Positions 14,779-23,055 of a stretch of 51,631 nucleotides of DNA are shown here, one piece after another. The stretch is from an uncultured Christensenella sp. (GTDB lineage Bacteria; Bacillota; Clostridia; Christensenellales; Borkfalkiaceae). Position 1 is the first letter of the stretch. Every line of letters starts with the position of its first letter. Below the pieces are notes generated by a model. It searched no databases and was not told the DNA's origin. It was given only the letters and a program-made list of their open reading frames with translations. The stretch lies in contig CAJTKX010000006.1 in the NCBI GenBank assembly GCA_910577055.1, positions 1 through 51,631 on the forward strand. Direction: 5' to 3'. The translations under genes and the position numbers were made by a program.

Positions 14779-15570
14779 ATGGGTAAAACTTTGGGGCTTG
14801 CCCTTGGCAGCGGCGGTTCGCGCGGGGTGGCGCACGTCGGGTTTTTAGAGGCTTTGGAAGAAGAGGGTATCAAGCCCGACTTTATTTCGGGCTGCTCTAT
14901 GGGGGCGGTCGTCGGCGGCTGCTATGCAAGCGGTATGACGGTTGCGGAGATGAAAGAGGCGGTGTTGTCGCTGAGAATGAGGGATATTCTTGACGTGACC
15001 CCCGCAGTTATCACCAAAATGTCGCTATTGCGCGGCAGAAAAGTGCTGAATTTGCTTATAAAGCACCTTCGGGTCAACAAAATCGAAAATATGCGTATTC
15101 CGTTCAAATGTGTTGCTACCGATTTGTATTCGGGCAAGTTGCAAGTGTTTTCCAAGGGCGACGCGGCTAAGGCGATTCAAGCTTCAAGCTGTATACCGAC
15201 GGTTTTCAGGCCCGTGCAAATCGGCGGGCAATTATTCGTTGACGGCGGGTGCCTTTGCAGAGTGCCCGTAAGGGTTGTCAAAGAAATGGGCGCGGACGTT
15301 GTCGTTGCGGTGGACGTTTTAAAAAACACTACCGAAGAAATCGATGACTTGGGAAATATTTTGAGTATGGTATTGCGCGTTTTCGATATCATGGACGCAA
15401 ATCAAACCGAGTTGAGGCGGGAAACCGAGGACGGGCTGTGCGACCTTTTAGTCGAGCCCGAAATTAAGGGAATGAGCCAATATGTAATAAAGGATTTGAA
15501 CTTTGCCTACGACGAAGGCTATAAAGCGGGTAAGGAAAGCGCGGAGAAAATAAAGGAACTTTTGAAATGA
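14779..15570 (+). CDS. patatin-like phospholipase, RssA type
   Basis: A 263-residue serine hydrolase with the complete patatin catalytic set: oxyanion loop GSGGSRGVAHVG (10-21), nucleophile GCSMG with Ser40, and the dyad aspartate in VDGG (Asp155). No signal peptide, so it acts inside the cell, presumably releasing fatty acids from phospholipids or acyl thioesters; the substrate of this bacterial branch is not settled. AAGGAG is eight bases before the start. Its stop overlaps the rarA start (ATGA). Confidence 0.9.
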   Translation: MGKTLGLALGSGGSRGVAHVGFLEALEEEGIKPDFISGCSMGAVVGGCYASGMTVAEMKEAVLSLRMRDILDVTPAVITKMSLLRGRKVLNLLIKHLRVNKIENMRIPFKCVATDLYSGKLQVFSKGDAAKAIQASSCIPTVFRPVQIGGQLFVDGGCLCRVPVRVVKEMGADVVVAVDVLKNTTEEIDDLGNILSMVLRVFDIMDANQTELRRETEDGLCDLLVEPEIKGMSQYVIKDLNFAYDEGYKAGKESAEKIKELLK

Positions 15571-16883
15571 ACGACCTTTTCGATTTAAACGGCAACGAGA
15601 GCGGAGCAAAGCCCCTTGCAGAGCGTATGCGCGCCAACAACTTAAATGAATTTATCGGGCAAAAACATATTGTTGCGGAAGGCTCGCTTCTTCGCCGCGC
15701 AATTTCGTTGGATAGATTGGGGAGCTGTATTTTTTGGGGCCCCCCCGGGACGGGAAAAACTACGCTTGCAAACATTATCGCGCAGACCACGCACGGCGAG
15801 TTTATTAAACTGAACGCGGTGCAAGCGGGGGTTGCCGACGTTAAAAGAGCGGTAGAGGACGCAAGAAACAACTTAAAAATGTACGGCAAGCGGACTTATT
15901 TGATGCTTGACGAGTGTCACCGTTTTAACAAAACGCAGTCGGACAGCCTTCTGCCCGCAATCGAACAAGGTACCATAATTTTCATAGGTTCGACTACCGA
16001 AAACCCCTTTGCGGCGATGACGCCCGCGATAGTTTCAAGGTGTAGAGTTTTTGAGTTTAAAAGGCTTTCGTTCGATGATATTCGGGGGGCAATGGTGAAA
16101 TCTCTTGCCGATAAACGTAAAGGTTTAGGGGAATATTCCGCTGTTGTGGACGATAATGCACTTGACCACATTGCGCGAGTTGCCGGCGGCGATTTGCGCA
16201 CCGCTTACAACGCGTTGGAGTTAGCTGTTTTGACCACTCCGCCGCAAGAGGACGGAAGTATTAAGGTGACGTTATCCGATGCGGAACAGTCTATTCAGAA
16301 AAAAGCTATGTCCTATAACGAGGACGCATACTACGACTATCTGTCGGCATTTTGTAAGTCGCTTAGGGGTAGCGACGCGAACGCTGCGCTTTATTACGCT
16401 ATGCGGCTTATCGAGGGCGGTTGCGACCCTATGACAATCGCGCGCAGACTTTCTATACACGCTGCCGAGGACGTGGGTATGGCTGACCCCAACGCGCTTA
16501 TTATGGCGGCTTCGGCTACCTACATATTTGAAAAGACGGGCTACCCCGAGGGCTTAGAGCCGCTATGCGAGGCAATAATATATGTGTGCGAAGCCCCGAA
16601 AAGCAATACGGTTGAAGTTGCTATGAACGCGGCAAAACGCGACGCTGCGGAAGTGCGCGACGACGAGGGCGTTCCGCCGTATCTTAAAGATAACACTTTT
16701 GGCGAAAAGGCTACAAAGGCGCAAAGCAGAAAGTACAAGTACCCGCACGATTACGCGGGGGGGTATGTTGAGCAGCAATACCTTCCCGATAAGTTAAAGG
16801 ACAGAATTTATTACACCCCGACCGATTACGGCTTTGAAAAAACGGTAAAAGAGATAAGAAAAAACAAGGGTAAGTTGAAATAA
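15567..16883 (+). CDS. rarA: replication-associated recombination protein A (RarA/MgsA)
   Basis: AAA+ ATPase acting at stalled replication forks. The 438-residue protein has an N-terminal AAA+ domain with Walker A GPPGTGKTT (58-66), Walker B LMLDECHRF (about 112-120), sensor 1 GSTTENPF (about 139-146), then the C-terminal tetramerisation part with GCDPMTIARRLSIHAAEDVG and AMNAAKRDA. Full length. It overlaps the patatin gene by four bases, so the two are translationally coupled, and a strong terminator follows. Confidence 0.95.
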   Translation: MNDLFDLNGNESGAKPLAERMRANNLNEFIGQKHIVAEGSLLRRAISLDRLGSCIFWGPPGTGKTTLANIIAQTTHGEFIKLNAVQAGVADVKRAVEDARNNLKMYGKRTYLMLDECHRFNKTQSDSLLPAIEQGTIIFIGSTTENPFAAMTPAIVSRCRVFEFKRLSFDDIRGAMVKSLADKRKGLGEYSAVVDDNALDHIARVAGGDLRTAYNALELAVLTTPPQEDGSIKVTLSDAEQSIQKKAMSYNEDAYYDYLSAFCKSLRGSDANAALYYAMRLIEGGCDPMTIARRLSIHAAEDVGMADPNALIMAASATYIFEKTGYPEGLEPLCEAIIYVCEAPKSNTVEVAMNAAKRDAAEVRDDEGVPPYLKDNTFGEKATKAQSRKYKYPHDYAGGYVEQQYLPDKLKDRIYYTPTDYGFEKTVKEIRKNKGKLK

Positions 16884-16898
16884 TCTTCGCATAAAAGT

Positions 16899-16940
16899 AG
16901 CGGCGGCGCAGTTTTTGTAACTGCGCCGCCGCTTAATTTC
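16899..16940 (+). terminator. terminator after rarA
   Basis: Fifteen-base perfect stem AGCGGCGGCGCAGTT paired at 16899-16913 and 16919-16933, five-base loop, then TAATTTCT. Very stable, with only a partial T run. Confidence 0.75.
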
Positions 16941-16984
16941 TATCTTGGGTAAGGAAAATCGAGATTCGTTAATCCCGAATTTAA

Positions 16985-17092
16985 TCGGGAAACACTTATA
17001 GACTGAATTACGCTGTAAAAGCGGACGAAAACTTTGTCTGGGCAGTGTACGAGGAGAACTATTTGGTTATCGAAATACATAAGACAGTTTAA
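16985..17092 (+). pseudogene. possible C-terminal remnant of a lost gene
   Basis: Thirty-five codons ending at TAA 17090-17092 read like real protein (NYAVKADENFVWAVYEENY, then LVIEIHKTV) but have no start codon, and two in-frame stops precede them. The piece sits between two strong GC-rich terminators, each of which could have ended a gene. Inferred: the decayed end of a gene between rarA and the deacetylase. No family recognised. Confidence 0.3.
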
Positions 17093-17100
17093 ACGGGTGC

Positions 17101-17139
17101 AGCCGCGGCGGTTTTCCATAAACCGCCGCGGCTTTTTTC
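17101..17139 (+). terminator. terminator after the gene remnant
   Basis: Fourteen-base stem AGCCGCGGCGGTTT/AAACCGCCGCGGCT (17101-17114, 17120-17133) with TCCAT loop and TTTTTCG. A typical intrinsic terminator just 8 bases after the remnant stop at 17092. Confidence 0.85.
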
Positions 17140-17309
17140 GTGCAAAAAAACATAAAAGCGGGACGGGCTTAATAAATATAAAACATAAACCAAACGCAGC
17201 CGAAAAACGTTTCGGCGCGGCGGTTAAGGCGTTTTCGACAAAAAAACAATTATTCAAATAAAAGCAGACGAATTATCGCTTTTGCGGTCTGCTAAAATCG
17301 GAGAGTAAG
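17140..17309. other. non-coding gap with two small hairpins
   Basis: No convincing gene. It holds a seven-base hairpin GCCGAAA-AACG-TTTCGGC (17199-17216) and, in the probable leader of the deacetylase gene, inverted AGCAGAC/GTCTGCT (17263-17269, 17287-17293). No clear promoter consensus was identified. Confidence 0.5.
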
Positions 17310-18074
17310 TTGATACATACGGTTAAATTCAAAACTGTTATTCTTGCATTTTTAGCCACGGTGATGGTAACGGTGCTAAGCGTATCCGTGTACTTTACGG
17401 GCGCGTATGCTGTATTTTACGGAAACACGCCAAGGCTTATTCCCATTTATTGCGTGGAGAGGGAGGAAAAGGTTTGCTCGATTACCTTCGACTGCGCTTG
17501 GGGTACCGAGTACACAGACGAGATTTTAAAGGCGCTTAAAAATTGCGACGTGCGTGCAACTTTTTTTATGGTTGAGTTTTGGGCGGAAAAGTACCCCGAA
17601 TTCGTAAAGAAAATAGACGAATACGGCTGCGAGATAGGCACGCACTCGTCTACTCATTCGTATATGAGCAAGTTGAACGCGGAAGGGATAAAGCAAGAGC
17701 TTACGACCTCTTCCGAGGCAATAGAAAGCGTTACGGGCAAAAAAGTTGAACTGTTCCGCCCGCCCTACGGCGACTATGACGACGAGCTGATTAAGACGGC
17801 TTCGGAACTTGGTTACTACACAATTCAATGGGACGTGGACAGCTTGGATTGGAAAGATTTATCGGCTTCCGATATCGCTATGCGGGTTATCAACGGCGTC
17901 AAGAACGGCTCGATAATTCTTATGCACAACAACGGACTTCACACTGCGGAAGCCGTGCCTATAATACTTGAAACACTGAAAAACAGAGGCTACTCTTTCG
18001 TGCCCGTCGGGGAAATTATTATGCGCGAAAACTATGTTATAGACGGAACGGGTATGCAGAAGCAAGCAAGCTGA
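17310..18074 (+). CDS. PdaB-like polysaccharide deacetylase
   Basis: A 254-residue NodB-fold protein (carbohydrate esterase 4) anchored by an N-terminal helix (about 9-32) with the enzyme domain outside. Motif 2 HSSTH (112-116) and motif 3 RPPYG (150-154) are kept. Motif 1 is TFDCAWG (59-65): the usual second Asp, a metal ligand, is Cys. Sporulation PdaB proteins have a similar altered motif (TFD-x-x-WG), so this is probably the PdaB-type branch, with possible loss or change of metal-dependent activity. The start is TTG 17310 after CGGAGAG. Supports the spore-former assignment. Confidence 0.85.
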   Translation: MIHTVKFKTVILAFLATVMVTVLSVSVYFTGAYAVFYGNTPRLIPIYCVEREEKVCSITFDCAWGTEYTDEILKALKNCDVRATFFMVEFWAEKYPEFVKKIDEYGCEIGTHSSTHSYMSKLNAEGIKQELTTSSEAIESVTGKKVELFRPPYGDYDDELIKTASELGYYTIQWDVDSLDWKDLSASDIAMRVINGVKNGSIILMHNNGLHTAEAVPIILETLKNRGYSFVPVGEIIMRENYVIDGTGMQKQAS

Positions 18075-18079
18075 AAATT

Positions 18080-18111
18080 GCGTTATTTGCGGCATATTCG
18101 GCACTCAATTG
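18080..18111 (+). repeat. dispersed intergenic repeat, copy B
   Basis: GCGTTATTTGCGGCATATTC followed by GGCACTCAATTG, the best-preserved of three copies. It begins five bases after the deacetylase stop and lies before the SSB gene. Confidence 0.6.
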
Positions 18112-18148
18112 AAATTTTTACACGGAAATACTTTATTTGGAGGCATAT

Positions 18149-18835
18149 ATGAATTACAACACGGAAAAAAACAACAAGGTTTACGTTTACGGCGAAATTG
18201 TGTCCGAGGCGACGTTTTCACACGAGGTTTACGGCGAAGGATTTTACGAGTTTTTCGTAAAGGTTATGCGGCTTTCGGGGCAAGCGGATATTTTGCCCGT
18301 TACAGTATCCGAGAGGATAATGACCGAAGACATGCACGTCGGCGGCTTCATTTGCGCGTTGGGGCAGTTTCGCTCTTACAATAAGTTGGAGGACGGTAAG
18401 TCCCGCCTTATGCTGACGGTGTTCGTTAGGGAGCTTTTGGACACTCAGCCGGGCAAAAACCCTAACTCGATTGTGCTTTCGGGGTATATCTGTAAACCGC
18501 CCGTTTACCGTACTACGCCGTTCAATAGGGAAATAGCGGACCTTCTAATAGCCGTCAACCGCAGCTACAACAAGTCAGACTATATCCCCGCGATTGCTTG
18601 GGGCAGAAACGCCCGTTTTGTGCGCAACCTTGCCGTAGGGGACAGAGTGGCGCTTTCGGGCAGAATTCAATCGAGAGAGTATCAGAAAAAACAGTCCGAC
18701 GAAACTTTTGTGACGATGACCGCGTACGAGGTTTCGATTTCTAAACTTGCGGCTTTCGACGACGAGGCGGACTTCGATATAGACGAGGAGTTCGACTTGT
18801 ATTCGGTTCCGCACGCGTACCAAAACAACGACTGA
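18149..18835 (+). CDS. single-stranded DNA-binding protein with two OB folds
   Basis: A 228-residue protein. The second half (about 105-205) is clearly SSB-like: IVLSGYICKPP, NREIADLLIAVNR, YIPAIAWGRNARFVRNL and GDRVALSGRIQSREY match the OB-fold pattern. The first half (about 8-100) looks like a diverged OB fold (VYVYGEIVSEA, LPVTVSERI, FICALGQFRSY). An acidic stretch (DDEADFDIDEEFD) takes the place of the acidic tip through which SSB binds partners, though it is not at the very end. Such double-OB proteins occur in clostridia in addition to the main SSB. ATG 18149 follows GGAGG. Monocistronic, ended by a terminator. Confidence 0.82.
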   Translation: MNYNTEKNNKVYVYGEIVSEATFSHEVYGEGFYEFFVKVMRLSGQADILPVTVSERIMTEDMHVGGFICALGQFRSYNKLEDGKSRLMLTVFVRELLDTQPGKNPNSIVLSGYICKPPVYRTTPFNREIADLLIAVNRSYNKSDYIPAIAWGRNARFVRNLAVGDRVALSGRIQSREYQKKQSDETFVTMTAYEVSISKLAAFDDEADFDIDEEFDLYSVPHAYQNND

Positions 18836-18849
18836 TTTGCGATAAATCG

Positions 18850-18876
18850 CGCCGTACTTTAAGTGCGGCGTTTTTC
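18850..18876 (+). terminator. terminator after the SSB gene
   Basis: Stem CGCCGTAC/GTGCGGCG (18850-18857, 18863-18870, one T-G pair) with TTTAA loop and TTTTTC. Confidence 0.85.
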
Positions 18877-18910
18877 TTTGCAAAAAAATGAAAACGACAC
18901 CCCGAATTAG

Positions 18911-18938
18911 TTGCAAATTTAAAATTGAGTACTATAAT
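18911..18938 (+). promoter_or_regulatory. promoter of the MATE gene
   Basis: TTGCAA (18911-18916), 16 bases, TATAAT (18933-18938). The ATG is ten bases further on, leaving a leader of only about 3-5 bases and no ribosome site. Confidence 0.6.
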
Positions 18939-18948
18939 ATAAGCCGAA

Positions 18949-20373
18949 ATGAAAAAGGGTAAGACGGTAAACTTAACAAGCGGCAACGTGTGGAAAACAT
19001 TGCTTTTATACGCATTGCCGCTTTTCGGCAGCGCGCTGGTGCAACAGCTGTATTCGTTGGTGGATTTGCTTGTGGTGGGCAATTTTGCAAAAGAGGGCGC
19101 GCTTGCGGTGGACGCTATCGGAAACGCGACGGTAGTTATCAACGTATTGCTTGCTTTCGCACTCGGCATGAACGGCGGGTGCGCCGTCGTTGTTGCAAGG
19201 CACTTTGGCGAAAGCGATAACAAAAAAGTGCGGGAAACGGTAAATACAGCCTTTATTGCCGCCGCCGCACTGTGCTCCGTTATTGTTGCGTTGGGCTTCG
19301 GCTTGGGTAGAGTTTCTTTGGTTGCGCTTGACGTTCACGGCAGTTATTTCGGAGAGTGTTTGGACTATTTGTATATCTACGTCGGGTCGTTGCCGTTTGT
19401 GTTTTTCTACAATTTGGGGTGCGGAATTTGTTCGGCTTTGGGCGACAGTAAAACGCCGTTTATTTTCCTTGTAATTTCTTCGGTAATGAACATTGGGCTG
19501 GATATATGCTTCGTTTACGGGCTTCATTGGGACGTTGCGGGCGCGGCTTGGGCAACCTTTATTTCGCAAGCGATTTGCTGCGTTTTGACGGTGTTCGTGC
19601 TTGTTAGAAAGGTGCGCTCGATTAAGTCCGAAGAAAAGCCGAAAATATTCGATAAGCGTATTTTAAAAGAACTGACCGTATCGTCGGTGCCCATAATTTT
19701 GCAACAGAGTTTTGTGTCCGTTGGCAACTTCTTTGTGAACAAATGCATAAACGGCATAGGCGAGGACGCGACTACGGGCTTTACCACTGCGTTTAAAGTG
19801 TTGGTTATGGCTACAATGAGCGTAGTTGCAATGTCGAACGGGTTTTCAAACTTTGCTTCCCAAAACCGTGCGGCGGGAGAGTACGGGCGAGTAAAAAAGG
19901 GCTATTGGGTGATGCAGTGCTATGCAATGGCGATAACGTTGATTTTCGTCGCCGTGTTCGTATCTTGTCCCGAATTTTTGACGCGGCTGTTTATTCAGAA
20001 AGACAAGCTGAACGATATCGCGTTGGGCTATTCGGTCGATTATTTGACGATAGTTTCATGCTTTTTGCCCGTTGTTTCGGTTAAAATAATCTCGGACAGC
20101 GGCGTACGCGGGTGCGGCGGAAACCTCGGTTTTACGATAAGCACCGTTACCGATTTGCTTTTAAGGGTTATCCTTGTTTACGTTCTTGTCGGTTGCGGTT
20201 GGGGCTTTTCGGGCGTGTGCTGGGCGTGGGCGATAGGTTGGAGCATAGGCGCGGGTATTGCCGCGGTTTTTTGGTTGCTTATGGTCAGAAAATTGCGCAA
20301 AATACAGTCCGAAGCCGCCGCGCAAGTTGATCCGTTCGAGAATAGGGAAACGTCGGACGGCGATATCGTTTGA
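18949..20373 (+). CDS. MATE-family efflux transporter
   Basis: A 474-residue protein with twelve predicted membrane helices in two similar halves, as in the multidrug and toxic compound extrusion family, which exports cationic drugs or metabolites against Na+ or H+. Typical elements: VWKTLLLYALPLFGSALVQQLYSLVD at the start (helix 1), AIGNATVVINVLLAFALGMNGG, and a second-half TAFKVLVMATMSVVAMSNGFSNFASQNRAAG. The substrate is not predictable. It forms its own unit; its stop codon lies within the -35 box of the next promoter. Confidence 0.92.
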   Translation: MKKGKTVNLTSGNVWKTLLLYALPLFGSALVQQLYSLVDLLVVGNFAKEGALAVDAIGNATVVINVLLAFALGMNGGCAVVVARHFGESDNKKVRETVNTAFIAAAALCSVIVALGFGLGRVSLVALDVHGSYFGECLDYLYIYVGSLPFVFFYNLGCGICSALGDSKTPFIFLVISSVMNIGLDICFVYGLHWDVAGAAWATFISQAICCVLTVFVLVRKVRSIKSEEKPKIFDKRILKELTVSSVPIILQQSFVSVGNFFVNKCINGIGEDATTGFTTAFKVLVMATMSVVAMSNGFSNFASQNRAAGEYGRVKKGYWVMQCYAMAITLIFVAVFVSCPEFLTRLFIQKDKLNDIALGYSVDYLTIVSCFLPVVSVKIISDSGVRGCGGNLGFTISTVTDLLLRVILVYVLVGCGWGFSGVCWAWAIGWSIGAGIAAVFWLLMVRKLRKIQSEAAAQVDPFENRETSDGDIV

Positions 20374-20398
20374 CATCGCGCGTTTACTATGATATAAT
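20370..20398 (+). promoter_or_regulatory. promoter of lgt-hydrogenase operon
   Basis: Perfect TTGACA (20370-20375), 17 bases, perfect TATAAT (20393-20398). The -35 box overlaps the MATE stop codon. The predicted RNA start is about 20405. Confidence 0.85.
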
Positions 20399-20404
20399 GG
20401 CGAA

Positions 20405-20422
20405 AATTGCCGACGGGCAATT
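20405..20422 (+). other. 5'-terminal stem-loop of the lgt mRNA
   Basis: AATTGCC-GACG-GGCAATT begins at the predicted transcription start. A hairpin at the extreme 5' end is a known mRNA-stabilising device. AAGGAA at about 20434 lies outside it, so it need not block translation. Too short and without T run to be a terminator. Confidence 0.5.
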
Positions 20423-20445
20423 AAAGATATAAGAAGGAAACTACT

Positions 20446-21438
20446 ATGCATCCGGAACCTTTATTTAAAATATTCGGTCAAGGCGTATACGCTTACGGCA
20501 TTTGTATGGCTGTCGGTATAATTGCTTGTTTCGGGTTTCTGCTGTTCACGCTGTGGTACAAGAAATTCAGCGAAACTTCAACCAACGCCGTTTTGGTAAT
20601 AGGCGTTTTGGGCACGGCTTTCGGCATTTTTATGGCTATGCTTGTCCAATCTATTTTGAATTACGCAAAAGACCCGTCCAAGCCTTTTACCCTTTCGGGC
20701 ATGACGTTTATGGGCGGACTTATCGGCGGTGTGGTAAGCTTCCTTGTGATTTGGAATATTTACGTTTACGTTATCGGTCCACGCACTAAGATAGGTTGGC
20801 TTACAAGCAAAACGATGAATGCGGGGCTTTCCGACGCGTTGCCGTTTATACCTATCGGTATTGCTATCGCGCATGCGTTCGGGCGGCTCGGCTGTAATTT
20901 TGCGGGTTGCTGCTACGGCGCGCCTACCGACGGCACTTGGGGTTTGGCTTGCGCGGCTTACGACTCCACTTTAAGAATTCCCACGCAGCTTTTCGAAATG
21001 TCGTTTTTGTTTTTGCTTGCGGGCGTGATGGCGTTTTTGTATTTCCGCTATAAATTCAATTATAACTTCGGCGTTTACGCAATTTCTTACGGAATTTGGC
21101 GTTTCATTATAGAATTCTTCCGCGACGACGATAGGGGCGCGCTTATTCTCGGCTTGCAACCCTCGCAGTTTTGGAGTATTCCTATGGTGATTTTAGGCAT
21201 AGGCTATTTCTTCTTACAGTTCTATGTTTTAAGGAAATTAATGAAACACCCCGAACTTCAAATTAAAGCTGTTGAGGGCGAAGGCGCTGACTTACCCGCA
21301 GACGGCGCGCCCGTACTTGCGGAAGCCGAGGTAAGCAGAATTGTTCCCGCGGAACCCGAAAATCAAGTGGACGGCACTGCCCCCGCAGAGCCGAATAAAG
21401 AGGAGCCCGACACCACGAAAGACGAAGGAGAGCTATGA
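20446..21438 (+). CDS. lgt: prolipoprotein diacylglyceryl transferase-family protein
   Basis: A 330-residue membrane protein with about seven helices. Lgt attaches diacylglycerol from phosphatidylglycerol to the lipobox Cys of prolipoproteins. Present: GMTFMGGLIGG (near 85-95) and the signature-region AHAFGRLGCNFAGCCYG (about 144-160). The usual GRxGNFxNxE is altered to a Cys-rich GRLGCNFAGCCYG, as in a branch of Lgt-like proteins in anaerobes, so a separate canonical Lgt may exist elsewhere. The C-terminal 65 residues form an acidic, Pro/Ala-rich cytoplasmic tail not needed in the family. It overlaps the hydrogenase start by four bases. Confidence 0.8.
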   Translation: MHPEPLFKIFGQGVYAYGICMAVGIIACFGFLLFTLWYKKFSETSTNAVLVIGVLGTAFGIFMAMLVQSILNYAKDPSKPFTLSGMTFMGGLIGGVVSFLVIWNIYVYVIGPRTKIGWLTSKTMNAGLSDALPFIPIGIAIAHAFGRLGCNFAGCCYGAPTDGTWGLACAAYDSTLRIPTQLFEMSFLFLLAGVMAFLYFRYKFNYNFGVYAISYGIWRFIIEFFRDDDRGALILGLQPSQFWSIPMVILGIGYFFLQFYVLRKLMKHPELQIKAVEGEGADLPADGAPVLAEAEVSRIVPAEPENQVDGTAPAEPNKEEPDTTKDEGEL

Positions 21439-22949
21439 AAAGTCAAAGCGTTGTAACCGATTTAAGAAGAAAAATCTTTACGGCAGTTGCGCGCGTTGCG
21501 TACGAATCGGAAAATCCGGCAAGCGATTTGGAGGAAATTCCATTTATTATTACCCCCGACGAAGTTCCCAAATACCGTGAAAGTATTTATCGTGAAAGGC
21601 AAATCGCTTCGGAAAGGGTTAGGCTTGCGATGGGGCTTTCGCTCCGTCCCGCAAACAAACCCGTACATATAACGGCGGGCGTTGACAAAAGCACCATTGC
21701 CGATAAATATTACGAGCCGCCCCTTATGCAAGTTATCCCCTCGGCGTGTGATTGTTGCCCCGATAACGAATACGTCGTTTCTGACCAATGCAGAAACTGC
21801 GTTTCGCACGCTTGCATAAAGAATTGCCCCAAGGGCGCCGTTTCAATCGTGAACGGCAAGGCGTTTATAGACCAAGCCAAGTGTATAAAGTGCGGAAGGT
21901 GTAAGGCGGCTTGCCCTTACGACGCTATCGCGCATCACGTTCGCCCTTGCGCTTCGGCTTGCGGGGTGAAAGCAATCTCTTCCGACGAGTTCGGCAGAGC
22001 GCACATAAATAACGATATTTGCGTGGCTTGCGGACAGTGTATGTCGGCTTGCCCGTTTGGCGCCATTGCCGATAAATCACAGATATATCAACTTATTCAA
22101 GCGATAAAGCAAGGCGACGAGGTTGTCGCTGCCGTTGCGCCCGCAATTGTCGGGCAATTCGGGGCAAAGGTGACGATGGGTAAAACGAAATCTGCGTTGC
22201 TTGCGCTAGGGTTTAAAGACGTTTACGAAGTTGCCATAGGCGCTGACGTCGGTTGTATAGCCGAAGCTCATCACTATGTTAACGAGGTTGCAACGGGGAA
22301 ACTTCCGTTCCTTTTTACAAGCTGTTGCCCCGCGTGGGCTGTGCTTGTAAAAAAACAGTTCCCCGACCTTGTAAGCGAGGTTTCGCAAGAGCTTACGCCA
22401 ATGGTTGCTACGGCGCGTTCTATTAAAGTCAACCGACCCAATGCGCGCGTGGTGTTTATAGGACCGTGCGCCGCGAAGAAGTTGGAAGCGTCGAGAAGAA
22501 CCGTAAGAAGTTACGTTGACTTTGTAATTACCTTCGAAGAGCTTGCGGGTATGTTCGACGCAAAGAACTTGAAGCTTGAAGAAATGGAAGAGCTTCCCGT
22601 AAGTTCGCAAGCGACGGGCGCGGGACGCGGCTATGCGTGCGCGGGCGGCGTTGCAAGCGCTATCGAGAGCTGTATTAACGAGTATTTTGCGGGCACAGAA
22701 GTAAAAATTCAGCACGCGGAAGGACTTGCCGACTGCAAAAAGGTGCTTACCCTTGCGAAGGCGGGCAAGCTTAACGGGTATATGATTGAGGGAATGGGTT
22801 GCCCCGGCGGTTGCGTAGCGGGCGTGGGGACAATTATCCCGCCCGAGCGGGCAAAATTTGCCGTTGAGCAGACGGTGAAGGCAAGCGAACAGTCGTTGCC
22901 GTCCAAAGAAATGGAAGATTTGGCGGAAAAGCTTACTAAAATGGATTAA
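21435..22949 (+). CDS. [FeFe] hydrogenase, group B-like
   Basis: A 504-residue iron-sulfur protein. The N-terminal half has Cys-rich clusters at about 103-131, 150-160 (CIKCGRCKAACP), 171-176 and 196-206 (CVACGQCMSACP) for [4Fe-4S] relay centres. The C-terminal half carries all three H-cluster motifs: TSCCPAW (295-301), PCAAKK (344-349) and EGMGCPGGCVAG (452-463). The TSCCPAW form (instead of TSCSPGW) marks group B enzymes, thought to be soluble and ferredoxin-linked; reaction direction is unproven. Maturases HydEFG are not in the window. It is translationally coupled to the Lgt-like gene and ended by a strong terminator. Confidence 0.9.
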   Translation: MKSQSVVTDLRRKIFTAVARVAYESENPASDLEEIPFIITPDEVPKYRESIYRERQIASERVRLAMGLSLRPANKPVHITAGVDKSTIADKYYEPPLMQVIPSACDCCPDNEYVVSDQCRNCVSHACIKNCPKGAVSIVNGKAFIDQAKCIKCGRCKAACPYDAIAHHVRPCASACGVKAISSDEFGRAHINNDICVACGQCMSACPFGAIADKSQIYQLIQAIKQGDEVVAAVAPAIVGQFGAKVTMGKTKSALLALGFKDVYEVAIGADVGCIAEAHHYVNEVATGKLPFLFTSCCPAWAVLVKKQFPDLVSEVSQELTPMVATARSIKVNRPNARVVFIGPCAAKKLEASRRTVRSYVDFVITFEELAGMFDAKNLKLEEMEELPVSSQATGAGRGYACAGGVASAIESCINEYFAGTEVKIQHAEGLADCKKVLTLAKAGKLNGYMIEGMGCPGGCVAGVGTIIPPERAKFAVEQTVKASEQSLPSKEMEDLAEKLTKMD

Positions 22950-22953
22950 ATAA

Positions 22954-22982
22954 AAGCCCCGCGCCGTGCGGCGCGGGGCTTA
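22954..22982 (+). terminator. terminator after the hydrogenase gene
   Basis: Twelve-base perfect stem AAGCCCCGCGCC/GGCGCGGGGCTT with GTGC loop (22954-22965, 22970-22981), followed by AAAATTTAT. Confidence 0.8.
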
Positions 22983-23055
22983 AAATTTATCAAAGGGTGC
23001 AAACTAATTAACGGCGCAAGAAAAGCCGCGCCTTTTGGTTTTAAGGAGTTCGCAT

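Noticed and set aside
16940..17257. 105-codon open frame on the - strand across the rarA-deacetylase gap
   Set aside because: It reads through the 14-pair terminator hairpin and has no ribosome site; the composition looks like chance.
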